64,000 bases of DNA, taken from positions 1 through 64,000 of the forward strand of contig JAYUJH010000023.1 of the NCBI GenBank assembly GCA_043765375.1, given 5' to 3'. The notes beneath the pieces are model-generated. The model was not told the origin of the DNA and did not search any database. It worked only from the letters and a program-made list of their open reading frames with translations. Of the stretch, positions 16,633 through 24,704 are shown piece by piece (positions within the stretch are counted from its first letter, which is position 1; the number at the start of each line of letters is the position of its first letter). The position numbers were made by a program, and so were the translations under genes. The stretch comes from JAYUJH01 sp043765375 (GTDB lineage Bacteria; Pseudomonadota; Alphaproteobacteria; Rickettsiales; UBA998).

Positions 16633-16665
16633 TTATTCATCAGCATATTATTCGTCATCAGCATA
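16633..16665. repeat. Tandem duplication giving dksA two in-frame stops
   Basis: On the minus strand the dksA end reads TATGCTGATGACGAATAA (16665-16648), followed at once by TATGCTGATGAATAA (16647-16633). The encoded peptides are YADDE-stop and YADE-stop in the same frame. The stop region has been duplicated with a 3-bp difference. Confidence 0.85.
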
Positions 16666-17070
16666 TTGACGTTCCATTTTCTCATGGCGTTCTTGCGCTT
16701 CAACAGTCATAGTTGCAACGGGGCGAGCCTGCAACCTGCCAAGCCCAATTTCTTCACCAGTTTCTTCACAATAGCCATATTCACCTTTTTCAATACGGCG
16801 CAATGCTTGATCTATTTTATTTATCAGTTTGAGATAGCGATTTCTAGTGCGCAACTCAACACCTGCTTCAGTTTCCAATGATGCACGGTCAGCAATATCT
16901 GCTTCATGCCAATTTTCTTCTTTGAGGTGGTTCAAAGTTTCCTGCGATTCTTTTAGCAATGTTTCACGCCATTCTAGCAACTTTTTTTTGAAATATATAA
17001 TTTGCATTTCGCTCATATATTTTTCTTTTTCGTTGGGGGCGTAGCCTTCAGGCAATTCAGTTACTGACAT
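16648..17070 (-). CDS. dksA: RNA polymerase-binding transcription factor DksA
   Basis: DksA binds the RNA polymerase secondary channel and, with ppGpp, adjusts rRNA and amino-acid promoters. The 140-aa protein has the N-terminal coiled coil, the acidic tip EADIADRAS (about 56-64) and the C-terminal region GEYGYCEETGEEIGLGRLQARPVA. Of the four zinc cysteines of E. coli DksA only the first (C101) remains. This is usual in alphaproteobacteria, so the protein probably folds without zinc. It precedes ftsW by about 50 bases on the same strand. The stop region is tandemly duplicated. Confidence 0.93.
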   Translation of the reverse strand: MSVTELPEGYAPNEKEKYMSEMQIIYFKKKLLEWRETLLKESQETLNHLKEENWHEADIADRASLETEAGVELRTRNRYLKLINKIDQALRRIEKGEYGYCEETGEEIGLGRLQARPVATMTVEAQERHEKMERQYADDE

Positions 17071-17163
17071 ATAAAATTATTCCAATGCTACTTTGTATTA
17101 TCATTACAAATATATCATATCAGACTAATTGGCAAGTGAAAATATATATGTGACATTCCAATA

Positions 17164-17199
17164 CAAAGTTATAGTGCAACCCAAAGTTATAGCGCAACT
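17164..17199. repeat. 18-bp tandem duplication across the stop of the 493-aa gene
   Basis: Units 17164-17181 (CAAAGTTATAGTGCAACC) and 17182-17199 (CAAAGTTATAGCGCAACT) differ at two positions. On the minus strand each encodes V-A-L-stop in the same frame, so the gene carries a second in-frame stop 18 bases after the first. Confidence 0.88.
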
Positions 17200-18668
17200 T
17201 GTAACTGCTTGGTTGCCGTCATTCCCATCATTTGCGCTTCACTTATGCTTGGCACTGGCTGCATCGCAACATTCATGCGTTGCTCCATCTTTACCATATT
17301 TTGCTGGTTGATATTCTCCCACATTGCCACATCAACCCCATGATGATGCAATAAATCATCAGCAATTCCTGAATATATCTCGGTGAAAGTGATTTTTGAA
17401 TCAGCAAAATGGTTTTTGAGGCTAGTAGCGCTCGCCATCAAAGTTTGCGGTAATATCTCCTTTGGCACTTCATTGAGGCAATCGCTTATATGCGCATATA
17501 AATGTTTCATATCAACATCTAATGTTCCATAAGGTGCGGTTAAGCGAATCCCATATCCACCTATGAAAACTAAGTTTCCACTTGCTCCCAGCCAGTCATA
17601 ATCAGTTTCAACACCTAAAACACTTATTGCTTTTTTGGGAGCTTGTTCGTCCACCATATTCAACCTATCCGCCAACATATAAGCTGATGCACCACCTTCA
17701 ATGATTGAGCTTGCTCTGAATGCTATCTTCTCACGGAATGTATCAATAAAGTTTTTATCTTTCGGATTGAACGGATCTTCCTCTTTGGCAATCATGGAAA
17801 GCCCTTTGCCAACAAGTGTTGCAAGCCCTGCATTATAAGTCACTTGGTTGGTATTTCTGCCTATGTTATGCGCACCCATAACATCACCACGAACCAAATG
17901 CCCCGCCATTTCCCCCCATTTATTTATAGGATAAGCAAGGCAAGTTGCACCGATTGTGCGCAATCCAACTTCCCCCACACTAACAGAATAATGTTTTGCG
18001 GTATCAAATAATTCAGCACCCAAACTTTTTTTGGGATATTCAGTTAAGCGTGATTTGGTTGGGTCGCTTTCCAATTGTGGCAATTTGCTTGCATCTTCCA
18101 CCAATGGAGCGATTGCTTGGGTGAATTGTTGTTTCAAAAAAGCCAGTTGATGCGCATCAGAATTATGTTGGCTGCCAAATGTCCAGTTGCAAGCATTCGC
18201 CACCAAATTGAGGGCTCCAAACCCCGCCATTGCTGCCACATCGGGGCTACTATTTTTAGCGCAAACACTTGAGGAAATCTGCAAACTCTGCCCAACAAGG
18301 CTAGTTATTGCTCGCCATTTCCACGGGTTAAATGCTGGTTTCTCAGGCTCATGTTGAACAAGATTTGCGCCATTTTCATTCAGTCCTGCAACTAATTTGC
18401 TTAAATCATCTGCGGATTTAACCACAAATATATTGCCACCATTGGCGGCGGTTGTTGCACTGCTAATTTCCATTTGCACGCCAGATTTTTGTGCAATTGC
18501 ATTAAATGTTGCCTCATTAATGGCGTTTGAGGTAACAAAAGTTCCGTAATGATTATCGCCACCCATCATTTCATTGGCTATTGTAATTTCAGCACTCATC
18601 ACAGGGCTATCATCACTTTGTGCATTAAACATAATAGCGTTAGGTGCGTTTTTCTTCGGTGCTTTCAT
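17187..18668 (-). CDS. Large protein of unknown function (493 aa)
   Basis: I do not recognise this protein. It has a polar N-terminal part of about 115 residues with many Asn, Ala and Ser. Then comes a moderately hydrophobic Ala/Gly-rich section (TSLVGQSLQISSSVC, VAAMAGFGALNLVANACNWTFG), a middle region with EVGLRTIGATCLAYPINKWGEMAGHL, and a Met/Gln-rich C-terminus. No signal peptide, nucleotide-binding motif or enzyme signature is visible. Composition and layout (polar head, several Ala/Gly-rich hydrophobic helices, no clear enzyme motif) resemble the 247-aa protein at 26168 and the 625-aa protein at 34952. It lies alone between ppx and dksA. A membrane-associated or secreted (effector-like) protein is possible but unproven. 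Confidence 0.75.
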   Translation of the reverse strand: MKAPKKNAPNAIMFNAQSDDSPVMSAEITIANEMMGGDNHYGTFVTSNAINEATFNAIAQKSGVQMEISSATTAANGGNIFVVKSADDLSKLVAGLNENGANLVQHEPEKPAFNPWKWRAITSLVGQSLQISSSVCAKNSSPDVAAMAGFGALNLVANACNWTFGSQHNSDAHQLAFLKQQFTQAIAPLVEDASKLPQLESDPTKSRLTEYPKKSLGAELFDTAKHYSVSVGEVGLRTIGATCLAYPINKWGEMAGHLVRGDVMGAHNIGRNTNQVTYNAGLATLVGKGLSMIAKEEDPFNPKDKNFIDTFREKIAFRASSIIEGGASAYMLADRLNMVDEQAPKKAISVLGVETDYDWLGASGNLVFIGGYGIRLTAPYGTLDVDMKHLYAHISDCLNEVPKEILPQTLMASATSLKNHFADSKITFTEIYSGIADDLLHHHGVDVAMWENINQQNMVKMEQRMNVAMQPVPSISEAQMMGMTATKQLQVAL

Positions 18669-18841
18669 TATATTTTGTTAATCACCTCTTGATTTATCCA
18701 ATTTAATTCGTTTTATTTAACTAATTTAATTTTACATTAATCAATATATAAATAAAATAATATTAACATTTGCAACATTTGTAAAGTGATGATTTTGTTA
18801 CAATATTTTTTTACTTTTATATTATAAATTAATGTCCATCA

Positions 18842-19894
18842 TCAATTCCATTGCACTCCGTCCATCATCAGCCCCATAATCACTCCTTCACGCACGCCAC
18901 GGTCAGCAATGGTAATAAAATGGAACGGAAAAACCCTAACAATTGCCTCAAAAATAGCGCAACCAGCTAGAATATATTCGCACCTATCAGGGCCAATACA
19001 AGGGTGCATAAATCGTTCAGAAGGGCGCATTGCCAAGATAAATCTTATAGTTTTTTGCAAATCTTTGACTGATAATTTCACCCCATCAACCCTCGCCCTA
19101 TCATAACGGCTTAAGTTCAGATAAATTGCGGCAAGCGTGGTGACAGTGCCAGAAGTTGAAAGTAATTGGGTCGTGTCCTTATGAATCCAATCCGTGATGT
19201 GATGCTCGCTGGAAAGTGGCTTGAGATGTTGCATAATTGTTTCAACAATTTCTTCAAAATAAAGTTCAGTATAAGCCGAGTCAACCATCGCCTCCGTCAA
19301 ACTCATCACACCATGCGGGATTGACATCCACCCCTTAGTTTCAGGAATAAATGGAAATACTGGATCTTCATCTTGTTGATAAGTCACAGGAGTTTGCACC
19401 CACATCACTTCTGTGCTGCCCCCACCAATATCAAACGCAAGCGCACGGTGAACCATACGCTCCAACAATGAACAACAGCCAAGCAAGGCGAGTTTTGCCT
19501 CTTCTTCTGCGGTGATAATTTCAATATTCAACCCTGTATCACGTTTTATTTCAGCAACAAAATCTTCCGCATTGCTCGCCCGCCTGCACGCTTCTGTGGC
19601 GACATATCTACTTTTTCTAACGTGATATTTCTCAATTTTTTCAGCGCAATGGAGCAATGATTCCTTCGCTCGCATTATCGCTTCATCGGATATTTTGCCA
19701 TTAGCTGCCATTCCTTCGCCAAGTTTCACCACACGGGAATAGCTATCCACCACATTCAACACCCGCCCATTATTAGTTGAACGAAAATTAGGGTGCGCAA
19801 TCAGCAACCGACAATTATTTGTGCCAAGGTCAAGTGCTGCAAAATGTGAATCTTGGGATAAATCACGCCCTAATTGTGCTTGCATGTTTTTCAT
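18842..19894 (-). CDS. ppx: Exopolyphosphatase / guanosine pentaphosphatase family (Ppx/GppA)
   Basis: A 350-aa member of the ASKHA phosphatase superfamily, which removes terminal phosphate from polyphosphate or pppGpp. The phosphate-1 loop is ALDLGTNNCRLLIA and the phosphate-2 loop LAFDIGGGSTEVMWV; LSTSGTVTTLAAIYL corresponds to the adenosine-side motif. It is the short alphaproteobacterial form without the HD domain of long Ppx. An 11-bp direct repeat (18834-18844 and 18860-18870) brackets the stop codon. It lies 21 bases after the ppx-proximal end of the ppdK-side gap, on the same strand as ppdK, and may be co-transcribed with it. Confidence 0.92.
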   Translation of the reverse strand: MKNMQAQLGRDLSQDSHFAALDLGTNNCRLLIAHPNFRSTNNGRVLNVVDSYSRVVKLGEGMAANGKISDEAIMRAKESLLHCAEKIEKYHVRKSRYVATEACRRASNAEDFVAEIKRDTGLNIEIITAEEEAKLALLGCCSLLERMVHRALAFDIGGGSTEVMWVQTPVTYQQDEDPVFPFIPETKGWMSIPHGVMSLTEAMVDSAYTELYFEEIVETIMQHLKPLSSEHHITDWIHKDTTQLLSTSGTVTTLAAIYLNLSRYDRARVDGVKLSVKDLQKTIRFILAMRPSERFMHPCIGPDRCEYILAGCAIFEAIVRVFPFHFITIADRGVREGVIMGLMMDGVQWN

Positions 19895-19936
19895 ATCACA
19901 ACATTATAACTCGCTTATATGCAATGTTTCAAGCTA

Positions 19937-22648
19937 TTATTTCTCTTTAATCGCTGCTTGAGCTGCTGCAAGCCTTGCGATTGGCACACGATAAGGTGAG
20001 CAGGAAATATAATCCAACCCAACTGATTGAAAAAAAGCGATTGATGCGGGGTCACCACCATGTTCACCACATACGCCAAGTTTGATGCTTGGCTTGGTTT
20101 TGCGCCCACGTTCAACCGCAATTTGCACTAATTCACCAACTCCAGCAACATCAATGGAGGCGAATGGATCTGCCTCAAACACCCCTGCACGTTGATATGC
20201 TCCCATGAAATGCCCCGCATCATCACGCGAAATCCCTAAAGTTGTTTGGGTTAAATCATTTGTGCCAAAACTAAAGAAATCAGCATAGTGAGCAATTTCA
20301 CCTGCTTGCAATGCTGCTCTTGGCAACTCAATCATTGTGCCAATCATAAACTTGATTTTCATTCCCTTTTCAAGGAAAACTCTCTGCGCAACTTTCTGCA
20401 CCAACTCACGCAATTTAATGGTTTCTGCTGCACCCATCACCAACGGAATCATAATTTCTGGCAAAACCTTGCCACTTCCATTGCTTTCAACGATGATTGC
20501 TGCCTCCAAAATTGCTTGCGTTTGCATTTCATATATTTCAGGGTAAGTAATTCCAAGTCTGCACCCACGATGCCCCAACATTGGGTTGGATTCATGCAAA
20601 GTTTTAACTCGCTCTTTAATGCGAGCAACATTAATGCCAAGGCTTGATGCAACTTCCTGCATTTCAGCATCATTATGTGGCAAAAACTCGTGTAATGGTG
20701 GGTCAAGCAACCTGATTGTAACGGGCAAGCCTTCCATCTCATTAAATATTCCAACAAAATCCTCCCGTTGCATTGGTAACAATTTTGCCAACGCAGCCTT
20801 GCGCTCCGCCTCATTTTCAGCGAGAATCATTTCTCTGATTGCAATAATTCGTTTTGCATCAAAAAACATATGCTCTGTGCGACATAAGCCAATTCCTTCT
20901 GCTCCAAATGATCTGGCAATTTTTGCATCATGCGGGGTATCAGCATTAGTGCGCACCTGCATTTCACGCAATCCATCTGCTAACTTCATTAATTCATTAA
21001 AATCATCGGATAATTTCGGTTGAATAGTAGCAACTGCACCCGCAATCACTTCACCCGTTGAGCCATCAATAGTCAACAAATCCCCTTCCTTGAACACATG
21101 GCTACCAATACGCAATTCACGTTTTGCATTATCAATTTGAACTGCCCCCGCCCCTGAAACGCAAGGCTTGCCCATTCCACGAGCAACCACGGCTGCGTGT
21201 GATGTCATACCACCTCTCGCCGTTAAAATCCCTTCCGCTGCATACATTCCGTGAATATCCTCGGGGCTAGTTTCTAAACGCACTAGCAGGGTTTTATCTC
21301 CCAGTTTTGCCCGCAATTCTGCCTCATCTGAGCTGAAAACAATATGCCCACATGCTGCCCCCGGTGATGCTGGAAGCCCCTTCGTTACCACCAACTTTTG
21401 AGCTTTAGGGTCAATCATTGGGTGGAGCAACTGATCCAACATTTGTGCATCAACTCGCATAATGGCTTGCCGTGGCGTTAGCATTCCCTCCTTGAACATA
21501 TCCATCGCAATACGAATCGCCGCCGAAGCAGTTCGCTTGCCTGACCTTGCTTGCAAAATCCACAATTTGCCTGATTGCACCGTGAACTCAATATCTTGCA
21601 TATCACGATAATGCTGCTCTAATAACTTAAATATCTTGCATAATTCACCATAAACTATTGGCATAGTTTGTTCCATCGCTGGCGCATCATCACCTTGAGC
21701 TTTTGCCTCTATCGTGATTGATTGCGGGGTGCGTATTCCCGCAACAACATCTTCACCTTGCGCATTCACCAAATATTCACCATAGATTTTATCTTCACCA
21801 GTTGATGGGTTGCGAGTGAAGGCAACGCCCGTAGCGCAATCCTCCCCCATATTACCAAACACCATTGCTTGCACCGTTACCGCCGTTCCCCAGCTTTCTG
21901 GAATATCATTTAATTTACGGTAAGTTATAGCACGTCTGTTCATCCATGATGAAAATACGGCAGTTATCGCCCCTATCAACTGCTCCCTCACATCTTGTGG
22001 AAATGCTGTTCCAGTTTGCTTCTGCACGCATTGTTGATATAATCGCACCAGTTCTTGCAAATCATTTGCGGTTAAATCAGTATCCACTTTATAATTATTA
22101 TCTATTTTTAATTGCTCCAATATTTCCTCAAAATGATAATGATCAATCCCAAGCACCACATCAGCATACATTTGAATGAATCTGCGGTAACTATCATAAG
22201 CAAAACGTTGGTTGCTAGTTGCAGCAGCAAGCCCCACCACCGTTACATCATTCAAACCGAGATTTAGCACTGTATCCATCATTCCGGGCATAGAAGCCCT
22301 CGCACCTGAGCGCACAGAAACAATTAGCGGGTTGGTTGCGTTAGCAAAACGAGCATTACTGATAGTTTCAATATGCAGCATCGCCATATTAATTTGTTGA
22401 TGCAATTCATCTGGTATTTGCTTTCCATTCGCATAATAAGCGATACACATTTCAGTTGTGATGGTGAACCCAGCAGGCACAGGCAACCCCAGGGCGCACA
22501 TTTCAGCGAGGTTTGCACCTTTGCCACCTAAGGTATTTTTCATCGCAGCATTGCCTTCGGCTTTGCCATCACCAAACAAATATACATATTTTTCAGTTGG
22601 TTGTGATTTAATCGCCGTTGCTGATGATGCTTGCATGCTATTTCTCAT
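19937..22648 (-). CDS. ppdK: Pyruvate, phosphate dikinase
   Basis: PpdK interconverts pyruvate, ATP and phosphate with PEP, AMP and PPi; in bacteria it serves gluconeogenesis or PPi-linked glycolysis. The 903-aa protein has the N-terminal ATP-grasp region (NTLGGKGANLAEM, SVRSGARASMPGMMDT). The swivelling phosphohistidine domain has GGMTSHAAVVARGMGKPCV, with the catalytic His in TSHAA. The C-terminal PEP/pyruvate barrel has GLCRTEHMFF, PEIMIPLVMG and GVCGEHGGDPASI. Length is normal (about 880-900). ATG 22648 and an internal ATG at 22636 are both possible. Together with eda it points to a modified central carbon metabolism. Confidence 0.97.
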   Translation of the reverse strand: MRNSMQASSATAIKSQPTEKYVYLFGDGKAEGNAAMKNTLGGKGANLAEMCALGLPVPAGFTITTEMCIAYYANGKQIPDELHQQINMAMLHIETISNARFANATNPLIVSVRSGARASMPGMMDTVLNLGLNDVTVVGLAAATSNQRFAYDSYRRFIQMYADVVLGIDHYHFEEILEQLKIDNNYKVDTDLTANDLQELVRLYQQCVQKQTGTAFPQDVREQLIGAITAVFSSWMNRRAITYRKLNDIPESWGTAVTVQAMVFGNMGEDCATGVAFTRNPSTGEDKIYGEYLVNAQGEDVVAGIRTPQSITIEAKAQGDDAPAMEQTMPIVYGELCKIFKLLEQHYRDMQDIEFTVQSGKLWILQARSGKRTASAAIRIAMDMFKEGMLTPRQAIMRVDAQMLDQLLHPMIDPKAQKLVVTKGLPASPGAACGHIVFSSDEAELRAKLGDKTLLVRLETSPEDIHGMYAAEGILTARGGMTSHAAVVARGMGKPCVSGAGAVQIDNAKRELRIGSHVFKEGDLLTIDGSTGEVIAGAVATIQPKLSDDFNELMKLADGLREMQVRTNADTPHDAKIARSFGAEGIGLCRTEHMFFDAKRIIAIREMILAENEAERKAALAKLLPMQREDFVGIFNEMEGLPVTIRLLDPPLHEFLPHNDAEMQEVASSLGINVARIKERVKTLHESNPMLGHRGCRLGITYPEIYEMQTQAILEAAIIVESNGSGKVLPEIMIPLVMGAAETIKLRELVQKVAQRVFLEKGMKIKFMIGTMIELPRAALQAGEIAHYADFFSFGTNDLTQTTLGISRDDAGHFMGAYQRAGVFEADPFASIDVAGVGELVQIAVERGRKTKPSIKLGVCGEHGGDPASIAFFQSVGLDYISCSPYRVPIARLAAAQAAIKEK

Positions 22649-22731
22649 GAAAATTGATATTACTAAAATATATTTTTGGATTATTCTAGATTATTATTAT
22701 TCTGGATTATGAAGGCTATTATTATGAATGT

Positions 22732-24450
22732 CTATGCGTTTTTATGCAATAGTGAATTATAATTTTCTAACCATTCAATGAACTTATCTGACGGCATAGG
22801 GCGGGCGAAATAATAGCCCTGCGCTTGCGTGCAGTTCAGGTTACGCAACATTTCCGCTTGTTCCTCAATCTCAACCCCTTCAGCCACCACTTTCAACCCA
22901 AGTTCTGATGCAATATCTACCATTAACTTCACCACCTTTGCATCATCACGATGTTGGTGCATGTGCATGATAAAACTACGGTCAATTTTTAGCGCATCAA
23001 CAGGATATCGTCGCAAATAATCAATTGATGAATAACCCGTGCCAAAATCATCAATATCCAATTTTAGCCCAAGTTTTTTCAACTCGTGCATGTTTTGTAA
23101 TGCTTTGATGGAATCTGTGAGCATCGCCGTTTCAGTAATTTCCAAAATCATCAATTCAGGGGGCATATTATATTTATCCAAAATATACTCAAATAACCCC
23201 ACCACATTATCCGAACATAATTCCTTAGCGGAGATGTTAATTGCCATATTGAGATTGGCAAAAGCGGGGTGTTGATGTTGCTTGCAAGCCGTTTCAGCCA
23301 CCCATGCAGTAACATTTGCAATCAACCCTGCCTCTTCCGCCAGTGGGATAAATTGGTCAGGGCGCACCGCTCCATAAACTGGGTGATGCCAGCGAATTAA
23401 CGCCTCAACCCCAGTTACTTCACCAGTTGCAAGCAATATTTTTGGTTGATAATGCAGTGAAAAACTTTCATCTCGCATCACTTCTTTCAATGCGCTGGTG
23501 ATGTGAATACGCCACGTTGCTTGCTTATTCAATTCCTGTGAGAAAAAGCGATAACCGCATCTGCCTTGTTTTTTGGCTTCATATAACGATATTTCAGCAT
23601 TTTTCAGCAACTCATTCTCATTCGCACCACATTCAGGATATGTCGCAACGCCAATGCTTGCACTAACTTGCAAATGTGCATCACCAATAATGATATTCGC
23701 TTTCAAAGTGGAAATTATTTCCTCAGCCATCACGGCGCAAGCGTCTAAATCTTCCGCAATATCAATTAACACAAATATATCAGCAGAAAATCTCGCCAAA
23801 ATGCAATCTTCCGCTAAAATGCCCTGCAAACGTGCCGCAATCTCAATCAGCAACGCATTACCCACAGCGTGACCATGTTCATCATTAATGCTTTTGAAAT
23901 GATCAATATCAATAAAATATAATGCAACCAATGATTTTTCACGTTTAGCACTGTTAATCGCCTGCCGCAATGATGCTTGAATTAAATTGCCACTCATCAA
24001 CCCTGTGAGATGATCTTGCTTAGTGAGGTAAGCTATTTTCTCCTCATAGCGTTTGCGTTGAATAGCGTGACGGAGGGTTCGGCTTATCAGCTCATGATTA
24101 TCACAATTAATCAGCAAATAATCCTGCACGCCTTTATTCAATAATTTGCTAATTTCTTGCTCACATTCCGTTTGTAACAAAAAAACTATCGGCAGATTTT
24201 TTTGCCATTGCTGGACTAAATCTATAAACTCGTAAATCAAATTACTCGTTTCAAATAAGCTAATATCCAGCAACATAATATCATGCTTGGCATTTTGCAA
24301 ATATATTTGTGTAACACTCACATCACTGGCGATAACAGTTAGTTCAACGGATTTATCACTCGCAACAGACCGAGCTGCCACAAAATCATTGAAGATTTGT
24401 TGCTGGGTGCTGCAATCGCTGATTAGTAGGATATTTTTGGCATTTAACAT
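22732..24450 (-). CDS. REC-like/degenerate GGDEF/EAL protein (predicted c-di-GMP phosphodiesterase)
   Basis: A 572-aa three-domain signalling protein. Residues about 1-130 resemble a response-regulator receiver: DIMLLDISLF offers the phospho-aspartate, but the conserved Lys near the end is not evident (DYLLINC). A GGDEF domain follows (DHLTGLMSGN, FIDIDHFKSINDEHGHAVGN), but its signature is degraded to RFSADIF, so diguanylate cyclase activity is unlikely. The EAL domain looks intact: GVEALIRWHHP, NISAKEL, ILEITETAM, DIDDFGTGYSS, DALKIDRSFI and VAEGVE. The expected activity is c-di-GMP hydrolysis. It pairs functionally with the active-looking GGDEF protein at 52256-53326. It is divergent from cysS across the palindromic repeats. 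Confidence 0.9.
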   Translation of the reverse strand: MLNAKNILLISDCSTQQQIFNDFVAARSVASDKSVELTVIASDVSVTQIYLQNAKHDIMLLDISLFETSNLIYEFIDLVQQWQKNLPIVFLLQTECEQEISKLLNKGVQDYLLINCDNHELISRTLRHAIQRKRYEEKIAYLTKQDHLTGLMSGNLIQASLRQAINSAKREKSLVALYFIDIDHFKSINDEHGHAVGNALLIEIAARLQGILAEDCILARFSADIFVLIDIAEDLDACAVMAEEIISTLKANIIIGDAHLQVSASIGVATYPECGANENELLKNAEISLYEAKKQGRCGYRFFSQELNKQATWRIHITSALKEVMRDESFSLHYQPKILLATGEVTGVEALIRWHHPVYGAVRPDQFIPLAEEAGLIANVTAWVAETACKQHQHPAFANLNMAINISAKELCSDNVVGLFEYILDKYNMPPELMILEITETAMLTDSIKALQNMHELKKLGLKLDIDDFGTGYSSIDYLRRYPVDALKIDRSFIMHMHQHRDDAKVVKLMVDIASELGLKVVAEGVEIEEQAEMLRNLNCTQAQGYYFARPMPSDKFIEWLENYNSLLHKNA

Positions 24451-24556
24451 ATGGTTTTGATATATAATTTAATTGACATAATATAATTTTAACCAAAATC
24501 GCCTAAAATTGTATTAATATAATATAATTATATTGCATTATGTTTATTTATCTATT

Positions 24557-24619
24557 TTATAGTGCTTTAGTTTTTCAATTTTACATTGCACGTAAAATTG
24601 AAAAACTAAAGCACTATAA
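24557..24619. repeat. Perfect 28-bp inverted repeat with 7-nt loop
   Basis: Arms 24557-24584 and 24592-24619 are perfectly complementary over 28 bp, with loop ATTGCAC. The ends read TTATAGTGCTTTAG / CTAAAGCACTATAA. It lies between divergent genes, directly beside a second palindrome (24631-24691). There is no T-run typical of a terminator. The TATAGTGCT end is shared with other palindromes of this window, pointing to a dispersed palindromic element family. Confidence 0.92.
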
Positions 24620-24630
24620 CTCTAATAAAA

Positions 24631-24691
24631 TATAGCACTACATAATTTTATATATTTTACACATGTAAAATTATAAAAATAAAGTGCTATA
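24631..24691. repeat. Second palindrome, TATAGCACT ends, abutting cysS
   Basis: Terminal arms TATAGCACT (24631-24639) and AGTGCTATA (24683-24691) with an inner inverted repeat ATTTTACA-CA-TGTAAAAT. It is highly similar to 48-107. It ends 13 bases before the preferred cysS ATG, so it must lie in the cysS leader or promoter. Confidence 0.88.
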
Positions 24692-24704
24692 TATGATTTT
24701 GATT

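Noticed and set aside
24684..24704. GTG 24684 or ATG 24693 as the cysS start
   Set aside because: The GTG lies within the palindromic repeat, and MTQIKLYNS from ATG 24705 matches the usual CysS N-terminus.
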